From Spiroplasma sp. TIUS-1 (GTDB lineage Bacteria > Bacillota_I > Bacilli_A > Mycoplasmatales > Mycoplasmataceae): 64,000 bases of DNA. The translations under genes were made by a program, and so were the position numbers. The notes beneath the pieces were generated by a model. It did no database searches, was not told the origin of the DNA, and saw only the letters and a list, made by a program, of their open reading frames with translations. The DNA lies in contig NZ_CP048387.1 in NCBI RefSeq assembly GCF_010365785.1, positions 124,001-188,000 of the forward strand. Direction: 5' to 3'. This document shows positions 56,901-64,000 of the stretch, piece after piece; position 1 is the stretch's first letter; each line of letters opens with the position of its first letter.

Positions 56901-58199
56901 ACAATAGAAGTTAGAGAAAATCAAAATGATGAATTCAAAATATTAAGACCAGGAGATGTGGAGGTTGGAGCTAAAAAAAGAACAAAACATATATATGAAA
57001 CATCGTATAGACCAAATTCAGCAAAATCAATTCAATCAACTGATGGAAAAAACTTTGCTGATGCTTCAGTATTATCTCTTTCTCCAGTTAAAATTGGAGG
57101 AAGTAATATTACTTCAACCACTTCTAGCGGCTCTACAAATCAAACAGCTGTACATAAAAAATTCTCAGAGGGTAATTTAATTATTGGATCCGAATATCTA
57201 AATAAATCATTTAAAGTTGTAGGTATCCAAAAAAGTTATGGTGAGTTACAAGCTTGAATAAGTAATGACCAAGCCAATAAGATTAAGGGATATGACAAGA
57301 CACAATCTCAAATGTTTGCAAATTGATTTGCTCCTGAAAGTGTAAAAAATAATGACTATATAAATTGATTATCTAATGGAGATGATGAGTATAAAAAATC
57401 TATAGTTAAACCAATTTTAAATGAAATCATAGAAATTATAGAGCGAGAAGAATATAAAAATACCTTAACTCAATATGATGTATTTAAATTAAAAATGAAT
57501 GAAGCTGTAGGTGAATCATATAATGTGTATCAAAAAATTGATAAATCTTTCAATAATGCATTTCCGGTATTTAATTACAAATATTCTTTGGACCCTGAAG
57601 TTAAAGACTTAACACGAGGTCTATCAACATCACAAAGATTTTCCGATTTTAGTGCTCAAGGTATGAATGGAAATTATGTTCTAGATCCTGAAACAGGAGA
57701 ACCAAATTTTGATAAATTTGTTGAAGGATATGGATATTCGTCATTTAATACAATGGTTCCATTATCTGAAGCAAGACAAATTTTGTCACAAATAACAGAT
57801 GTTGTAAACATTATTGTAATTGGTCTAATAACGTTAGCAATACTTGTTGCTACAATTATTATTTTGCTAGTGACAATACTAGTAATAAGTGAGAATAAAG
57901 AATTCTTAGCAACGATGAAATTAATGGGTTACAGTGATCATTATGTTTTAAGGCAAATCTTAACACCTTATATAATTGGTATGTTAGTTGTATATATTTT
58001 AGGATTTATAGGCTCTTGATTCTTCTTTATTTGGGGAATTAATATGGTTGCACAAAATACAAGTTTTGTATTGCCAGTGAGTTTTGAATTTTGAATGCCT
58101 CTAATGGTGTTTGGAATTTTATTCTTAATTTATCTCTCAACAATGTTAGTAACATATAGACAAATTAAAAAAATAAAACCTAGTTTATTATTAAGCTAA
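53922..58199 (+). CDS. Second giant two-module FtsX-type ABC permease
   Basis: 1425 residues. N-terminus RLLLRNGFRNAKRTKMQIIG then a membrane segment (22-42), an extracellular domain of ~315 residues, a segment at ~358-380, the FtsX loop LGILKAMGLRKTE (390-402) and two more segments. Module 2 starts with a segment at ~528-551, carries an extracellular domain of ~740 residues, then a segment near 1295-1322, the loop FLATMKLMGYSDHYV (1328-1342) and two more. The domain plan is the same as for the permease at 40813-45273, but the extracellular domains differ in length and look unrelated. No ATPase gene is adjacent. RBS AGGAGAAG. Confidence 0.85.
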
Positions 58200-58227
58200 A
58201 AAAACGAATCTGAATGATTCGTTTTTT
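58199..58227. terminator. Bidirectional terminator between FtsX gene and manA
   Basis: A 12-bp stem aaaaaacgaatc/gattcgtttttt, loop tgaat, between convergent genes. Nearly identical in stem to 48722-48748. Confidence 0.88.
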
Positions 58228-58229
58228 CA

Positions 58230-59150
58230 TTAGAGTTTAATTCAAGAGATTAGTACTTTTAAATTTCCAGTTATATCTAATGATGATGATTCATTTAGGT
58301 CACATGCAATTGAACAATCACCAAGAATATAGTCAACTCCATTTATCTTCCCAGTACCTTCAATTACTGTTATTTGTAGTCAACCTGTTTTTTCAATTAG
58401 TTTAAAAGGTTTAGTTTCTTTAGAAGTTTCATATAAGTAAAGTGAAAAGTACTCATTTGAATGAATTAATTTTGTGGCATTATTGATTATTGCAATATTT
58501 GTATCAGGTACAGTAGTTGAAACAATTGTATCTTCAATGTGTAGTTTTCGTGGTTTTCCATTTTCTAATCTACCATAATCATAAACTCGGTAAGTAATGT
58601 CTGAAGAACGTTGTAATTCATATACAACAACATTAGGAGTAACTGCATGAATCTTACCTGGAGGTACATATAAGAAATCTCCTTTCTTAACAGGAACCTC
58701 AACTAGAAGTTCTTTTCATTGATCTTTTTCAATCATCTCAGCCAATTCTTTTTTAGTTTTAGCTGTATGTCCATATATAAGTTTTGCATTATCTGGGCAA
58801 TCAAGAACATATCATGATTCAGGTTTACCAAAATCATTATGTTTTTTTGCAAGCTCATCATTTGGGTGAACCTGTACAGATAAATTTTGTTCAGGTGTTA
58901 AAATTTTTACAAGTAAAGGGAAACTTCCTTGTACGTTTCCAAAAAGAGTTCTATTTGATTCAAATATTTCTTTAACAGATTTACCTTTCCATATTCCTTC
59001 TGCTGCAAATCCCATACCATTTTCGTGTGCAGAAATTACTCAAGCTTCTCCAATTTTTTTATCTTTTGGAATGTTATATCCCATTGAATTTAATTTTTGT
59101 CCGCCTCAAACTCTTTCTGAGAAAGAAGGGTTGATTTTAAAAATATTCAT
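58230..59150 (-). CDS. manA: Mannose-6-phosphate isomerase
   Basis: 306 residues, the short type I form of Firmicutes. SERVWGGQKL at the N-terminus, SVQVHPNDELA (metal-binding Gln and His), PESWYVLDC (Glu) and PPGKIHAV (His) supply the zinc ligands. It interconverts mannose 6-phosphate and fructose 6-phosphate. ATG 59150 gives the full N-terminus. It is divergent from the RpiR-type gene. Confidence 0.92.
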
Positions 59151-59230
59151 AATATTAACTCCGTGAATATTTTTATTATAGTTGTTATCTAACAAAAATC
59201 AACTCAATATATATGGGAATTATAAATGTA

Positions 59231-59236
59231 TATAAT
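59231..59236 (+). promoter_or_regulatory. -10 box of the RpiR-type gene
   Basis: TATAAT 27 bases before the ATG at 59263. Confidence 0.45.
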
Positions 59237-59262
59237 TAAATAAAATAAAGATTAGGAGAATT

Positions 59263-60069
59263 ATGATTTTAGAGAAACTAAACAAACACGCTAAATACGA
59301 TAGTTCAATCGAAGGAAAAATTTCCAAAACAATAATTAACTACATTAGTGCAAACAAAGAATTTAAGTTAGGGATAATAAAACTATCGAACGATTCTGGA
59401 ACTAGTCAACCAAGTGTCACTAGATTCGTTACAAAAATAATTGGTACAAAAAACTATAAAGAATTTATTAATGTATTAAATGCTGAGATTAAAACATATT
59501 TTGAAAGTAATTATGATCAAAATAATTTAAATGATAATTCGGCTCAAATTTGTCAAGACATTAAAGAAACTCTTCTACACATTAGTGATGAAGAGATTAA
59601 AAAATCTACTGATCTTATTATGAATGCAGAAAGAATTAATGTTATTGCCATCGGTGGTAGTGCAACAATAAAAGTTGAAATTGAACATAAGTTATCAAAA
59701 ATAGGAATGAACTTAATGTCATCAAGTGATTGACATCATCAATTAATAAATGTTAACTTTATGTCTTCAAATGATGTAATTATTGCTATTTCTTATTCAG
59801 GTGACAAACACGAGGTTACTCAAATATTGAAAAAAGCAAAAGAAAAGAATGTCAAAATTATTTTAATTACAGGACCTTTTTCTTCATATTCTAGAGATGT
59901 AGCTGATATTGTATTTGAAGCTAAATCAACAGATGCTAAATTTAGATCATTTTCTTTTACATCAAGGTTATGTGGAATGGCAATTTGAGAAGTAATATTT
60001 AAATCAATTATTGCCTCTGAAGCTATTTCATCTGATGTTATTGAGCAATGAAGATGAGACCAAAAATAA
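59263..60069 (+). CDS. RpiR/MurR-family transcriptional regulator
   Basis: 268 residues. The N-terminal ~75 residues are the RpiR helix-turn-helix (LSNDSGTSQPSVTRFVTKI is the recognition part). Residues ~110-250 are a SIS sugar-phosphate-binding domain with VIAIGGSATIKVE and IAISYSGDKHEV. Such proteins sense a phosphosugar and repress or activate sugar-uptake genes. It lies directly upstream of the fructose-type PTS gene and next to manA, so control of fructose or mannose use is likely. RBS AGGAG. Ends at its own terminator. Confidence 0.9.
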
Positions 60070-60093
60070 ACTCCATTAATAATGGAGTTTTTT
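60068..60093 (+). terminator. Terminator after the RpiR-type gene
   Basis: A 10-bp stem aaactccatt/aatggagttt, loop aat, T run; the 5' arm begins in the stop codon. Confidence 0.85.
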
Positions 60094-60124
60094 ACTACTT
60101 TCTTTTATTTATAAATAATAAATT

Positions 60125-60155
60125 TTATTCACATTGTGAATATTTTGTATAAAAT
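60125..60155 (+). promoter_or_regulatory. Promoter and perfect palindrome upstream of the PTS gene
   Basis: ATTCACA-T-TGTGAAT (60127-60141) is a perfect 7-bp inverted repeat. It sits between a -35-like TTATTC (60125-60130) and a -10-like TATAAAAT (60148-60155), so a bound protein would block RNA polymerase. The RpiR-type protein encoded just upstream is the obvious candidate. Confidence 0.65.
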
Positions 60156-60171
60156 ATCATTAGGGGGAAAT

Positions 60172-62763
60172 ATGAATAAAGATATTTTGAATAGTAAACA
60201 TATATTCTTAGATGTCGAATTAAATTCACAAGACGAAGTATTTGATTTCCTTGCAAAAAAAGCTAAAGAACTTGGAATTGTTACAAGTGATAAAGCATTA
60301 GTTGCAGGATTCAAAAAAAGGGAAAGCGAAAGCTCAACTGGATTCGAAGATGGATTTGCAATTCCACATGCAAGAATAGTTGAAGCTAACCAGGCGGCAT
60401 GCTTGGTAGTTAAACTAAAAAAAGCTATCGATTGAAACTCAATGGATGGTAAACCAACTCAATATTTATTCTCGCTTATCGTACCAGATGGTAAAGGTGA
60501 TGAGCATATGTCAATATTAAGTGATATCGCTACAAAATTAATAATTGAAGAATTTAAAAGTGCAATCATTAATGCAAAAACACAAGAAGATGTATTAAAA
60601 GCATTTAATGTTAAAAAAGTAGAAAGCAAACAAACAACTCCAACTGAAGGAGGATTAAAAATTGTTGCCATTAGTGCATGTACAGTAGGTATTGCTCACA
60701 CATATATGGCTGAAGAAAAATTAATCCAAGAAGGTAAAAAAATGGGGCACCAAGTGAGAGTTGAAACTCATGGTTCAAAAGGAATTGGTACACCACTTAC
60801 AAAAAAAGAAATTGATGAAGCTGATATAGTTATTTTTGCAGTTGATGTGAATGTTGACAACTCAAGATTTGTTGGAAAAAAATTCTACAAAGTTCCAGTT
60901 GCCAAGGCAATCAAAGATACACAAAAAGTTATTAATATAGCAATCAAAGATGGTGCTCCATTAGCTGGGGCAGCAAAATTTGAAACATCAGGAAAAGTAA
61001 CTGGAGAAAGACAAACTGTAATGAGTCATATCCTTGCAGGTATTTCTTATATGATTCCAGTTATTGTTCTTGGAGGTATCTGTCTAGCGTTCTCATTAGG
61101 TATTGCAAAAGCAGTATGAGGACCAACAGCAGGTACTGATGGATCAGCTTGGATAGTTGCAGGAGACTTTGCTAAAGGATGATTAGTACAAGTTAAAGAT
61201 GGTGTAATTATTGATGGATCAGGTGTTCAATGAGTAGAAGGTATGACATTACCAACATTGGCAGAAGGTGCTGTTTGAGGTTTATCTGATGGTAGTTATA
61301 TTAGATCATTTAATGGTACTGATTTAAATTACACAGCAGACTTTTTAAAAACATTACCAGTTTCGCCATGAGGACCATTAGCAGTAATGGACAAAATTGG
61401 TGGAGCAGCATTCACATTAATGATCCCTATTCTTGCAGGATTTATTGCCAACTCAATTGGTGGTAGAGCAGCAATAGGACCAGCAATGGTTGGTGCATTC
61501 ATTGGTAACAATGCAGCAATGTTCATGACATTTGGTGGAATGAACTCAGCAGATATGGTTCCAACAGGATTTATTGGAGCCATAATAGCTGGTCTATTAG
61601 TTGGATACGCAGTTTCATGAATAAATACATGAAACGTACCAAAATCATTGAGAGCGGCTATGCCAATCTTCTTTATACCTTTAATAACAGGTATATTAAT
61701 TTCAATGTTATTCATCTATGTAATTGGTGGACCAATCGGATGAGTAATGTTCCAATTTTCAGATGCAATTAAATCAGCATACGAATCAAAAGCTGGAGCC
61801 GGTGTGGGTATCGCATTAGGTATCTTAATCGGAGCTATGGCTGGATTTGACATGGGTGGACCAATTAATAAAATCGCATTTGTTACTTGTTCTGCATTAA
61901 TTACAATGGGAATATATGAACCAATGGGTACAATGGCAGCAGCCATCCCTGTAGCACCAATCGGTATGGGTCTAACGTCTCTATTGTTTGGTAGATTCTT
62001 CAACAGTGATGAAAGAGGAATGGGATCAGCTGCAGTAATTATGGGATCAATTGGTATTTCAGAAGGAGCAATTCCTTTCGCAATCCGTGATCCAAAAAGA
62101 GCCATTGCATCTAACGTTGTTGGATCAGCTGTTGCTGGAGCAATAGCAGGTGGATTTATGGTTCAAAATATGGCTGCCCATGGTGGACCAATTGTAGCTA
62201 TTTTAGGAGCAGTACCTTATGGTGTTGATACTCTATACTACTTCATTGCAGCCGCAGCAGGTATCGCCACAACAGTTCTTGTTTATGGATTTTGATTAAC
62301 AGCAGATAGTGGTGCAATTGCTTCAGTTAAAGAAGCTCACGTTGCAAAATTAGTTGATTTATCAAATGAAAAATCAAGCAAAATTGATGACATTAAAGAA
62401 GAAATCAAAGTATTAAAGTTAAGTAAAAATGTTTCAGCAATTGATGTTAAAAAATCAGAAATTGCAAAAGTAAAAGATGCTTATAAAGCCGATGTTGAAA
62501 AAGCAAAAGCTGCATATGCAAAAGTTAAACCAGAAGAAAAAGCTTTAATGACTACTAAAAAAGAAGATGTAAAATCATTTACTTCAACTTTAAAAGCCAA
62601 TTATACTACAGCTATGGCAAGCATTAAATCTGACACTCTTAAAGGTGACACAAAAACTGATGCAATAGAAAAAGCTAAATTAGAAAAAGCTAATAAATAC
62701 CGCGAATTCCAAGAAGGAATCAGAGGTGAGTTAGTTTCTAAATATTTAGCAGCTGCATCTTAA
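60172..62763 (+). CDS. fruA: PTS fructose-type transporter IIABC with C-terminal extension
   Basis: 863 residues. IIA domain ~1-150 with the phospho-His at 66 (GFAIPHARIV). IIB domain ~160-260 with the phospho-Cys near 170 (ISACTVGIAHTYMAEEKL, the fructose IIB signature). The IIC domain ~275-707 has eight to ten membrane segments, with GGRAAIGPAMVGAFIGNN and ISEGAIPFAIRDP. It imports and phosphorylates fructose (or mannose). Residues ~708-863 are an extra cytoplasmic tail, Lys/Ala-rich and helical (AEKAKAAYAKVK-like segments), not part of standard IIABC proteins (~630 residues). ATG 60172 follows AGGGGGAA; earlier alternative starts fall in the promoter. Confidence 0.92.
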
Positions 62764-62775
62764 AATATATAAATA

Positions 62776-62834
62776 GTGAGCCCAATATTATGTACAAAGT
62801 GTTTAAACAAATACTTCATGCATAATGGGTTTAC
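62776..62834 (+). other. Long imperfect RNA hairpin
   Basis: GTGAGCCCA (62776-62784) pairs with TGGGTTTAC (62826-62834) over 9 bp including two G-U. After a 3-base bulge, TTATG plus TA (62888-62894 minus 100, i.e. 62788-62794) pairs with TG plus CATAA (62819-62825). After a 2x2 internal loop, AAGTGTTT (62797-62804) pairs with AAATACTT (62809-62816), closing on AAAC. No T run follows, so it is not a terminator. It could be a processing signal, the core of a small RNA ended by the terminator at 62893, or the remains of something larger. Confidence 0.5.
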
Positions 62835-62892
62835 TTTTATTTAAAAATAAAAAAAAGACTAAAAAAGAATTTAAAGAAAAACTGTGAAAACT

Positions 62893-62918
62893 AAAACTAT
62901 CTTCTGATAGTTTTTTAT
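62893..62918 (+). terminator. Terminator upstream of tsaB
   Basis: A 9-bp stem aaaactatc/gatagtttt, loop ttct, T run. Confidence 0.85.
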
Positions 62919-62952
62919 TTGTCTGTGTAATACAATATTTAAAAGGACTATT

Positions 62953-63501
62953 ATGAAATCACTATTTATAGACACAACAAATAACAAAATAGTTTTTATA
63001 TACTTACATGACAATAAGTTGATTGATTCAATTGTTGTTGATGCAAAAAATAAAATTAGTGAAATTTTTGATGATGAATTAAAAATGTTTTTAGCTAAAC
63101 AAAAAACTGAGCTTAATGAAATAAGTGAATTTTATGTAACTAAAGGCCCTGGTACTTTTACTGGAGTAAGAATTGGATTATCAATTGTTAAGACAATTTG
63201 AACAATAAATAAAGATATTAAAGTTTATTCAATTAACACAATGCAACTTATGGCAGGGAAATCGAAAGTTAGCGTTGCAATAGATGCAAGAGGTGGAAAA
63301 CATTTTTTTGCTAGCAACACAAATGGAATAATTGCAAATAATTTAGAAATAGTTTTGAATGAAAAATTACCAAAAGAAAATATAATAACCAACTTAGATA
63401 ATATTGACTATGTAAAAAACTTTTCAGAAGTTAGAGATAAGTTTATTCTTGAAACAGATATCAATAATTTCAATCCAATTTATATTAAAAATGCTATTTA
63501 A
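62953..63501 (+). CDS. tsaB: tRNA threonylcarbamoyladenosine synthesis protein TsaB
   Basis: 182 residues. MKSLFIDTTNNKIVF is the ASKHA-fold first strand, and VTKGPGTFTGVRIGLSIVKTI is the TsaB signature. Usual TsaB proteins have ~220 residues; the C-terminal half is short here, as often in mollicutes. It is the scaffold that joins TsaD (not in this window) with TsaE (52720-53121). RBS AAAAGGA. Confidence 0.9.
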
Positions 63502-63505
63502 AAAT

Positions 63506-63540
63506 AAAACATGCACCCGTTAAAGTACATGTTTTTTTTA
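63506..63540. terminator. Bidirectional terminator after tsaB
   Basis: Stem aaaacatg/catgtttt with a 14-base loop, A-rich before and T-rich after, between convergent genes; the minus-strand gene ends at its edge. Confidence 0.75.
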
Positions 63541-64000
63541 AACTGTTACATCATCATTTCTTGAGATAACATCGTCATCAGAATAATTTGGTTTTAGAAC
63601 CTCATCTCGTTCTTTATTTTTAAATCATTTAAATTGACCTTCAAAAGGATATTTTTTTCTTACCTCTAATACAAGATCTTTCATTGGTTCTTTACCAAGA
63701 ACTTTTCAATTATATTTGAATGATTTTCCATTATTACGTTTAGTTCTAAACTCATCAGCCAATTCTGTTTTGCCAAGAGATTGTAAACAATCATAAACTT
63801 GTTTACCTCTATAAGAACCAAAGTACATTTCCTTATCTCTATTTCTTGAAAATATTAATCCAATCGTTATAAGCACTGCCATAAATATTAGAAGTACTCC
63901 AAGTTGTTTAAACATAAATAGTGCATTATCACCATTTGAATAAATAATTGATGTCATACCATGCAATGCATATTTAAATTCAGTTATATAACTTATTGCA
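63538..64000 (-). CDS. Membrane protein, N-terminus outside the window
   Basis: 154 residues visible; the frame is open to the end of the window, so the start lies beyond. It has one clear membrane segment (FKQLGVLLIFMAVLITIGLIF) and probably another before it. The cytoplasmic part is charged (GSYRGKQVYDCLQSLGKTEL and KKYPFEGQFKWFKNKERDEV). No family recognised. Confidence 0.7.

Noticed and set aside
48722-58227. Near-identical hairpins at 48722-48748 and 58199-58227 as a mobile repeat
   Set aside because: The shared part is only the ~12-bp stem, and both sit between convergent genes with T tails, so they are ordinary bidirectional terminators.
62825-62968. Possible small ORF starting MGLLLFKNKKKTKKEFKEKL
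   Set aside because: No ribosome-binding site, it crosses the terminator hairpin and runs into tsaB in another frame; Lys-rich reading is expected from A-rich DNA.

Overview
The window is AT-rich DNA from a member of the Mollicutes, most likely the Spiroplasma/Mesoplasma/Entomoplasma/Mycoplasma mycoides branch. TGA must be read as tryptophan throughout (translation table 4). For example, the conserved Trp of the TpiA NWK motif (33116-33118), the Trp in the TpiA EPIW motif and the Trp of the GpmI DGWG motif are all TGA. Almost every gene is split at TGA if read with the standard code, and all coordinates here join those pieces. No rRNA, insertion sequence, prophage or CRISPR array was seen. 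The genus is inferred from gene content; no comparison was run.

Layout. 1-720: 3' part of a HAD (Cof-type) phosphatase. 795-6029: sugar or glycerophosphate-type ABC importer (lipoprotein, ATPase with a large insertion, two permeases). 6111-11291: polyamine importer potA-potB-potCD with a short leader ORF in front and a permease/binding-protein fusion at the end. 11376-14670: small basic ORF, CoA-disulfide reductase/NADH oxidase, dicarboxylate/amino acid:cation symporter. 14693-18286 (minus): cytidine deaminase and two tandem paralogous APC amino-acid permeases. 18361-23198: tRNA-Cys, glpF-glpO-glpK, and a ten-gene tRNA cluster (Arg-Pro-Ala-Met-Ile2-Ser-fMet-Asp-Phe-Ile). 23280-28485: pgsA, a short-chain dehydrogenase, leuS and a membrane protein. 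28542-33001: a degenerate E2-acyltransferase-like protein, tRNA-His, folD (minus), a hypothetical gene and nagB. 33089-37079: tpiA, two tandem HAD phosphatases and gpmI. 37113-46933: two hypotheticals, a 775-residue lipoprotein, a 1486-residue two-module FtsX permease and an ABC ATPase-permease fusion. 47119-53121: pyrG, an ABC-2 exporter pair (minus), tkt and tsaE. 53194-58199: membrane protein and a second giant FtsX permease. 58230-64000: manA (minus), an RpiR-type regulator, a fructose-type PTS IIABC with a promoter palindrome, tsaB and a partial membrane protein (minus).

How it works together. The metabolic genes describe a fermentative parasite or commensal: it imports fructose, glycerol and other sugars, feeds glycolysis (tpiA, gpmI) and the non-oxidative pentose phosphate pathway (tkt), and imports polyamines and amino acids. 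Glycerol uptake through GlpF, GlpK and GlpO would yield hydrogen peroxide. The less explained parts are the lipoprotein/FtsX/ABC-fusion block, the second FtsX permease, the pot leader, and the E2-like pseudoenzyme. Nothing in the window is a clear-cut new defence or mobile system; the best candidates for something undescribed are those four.
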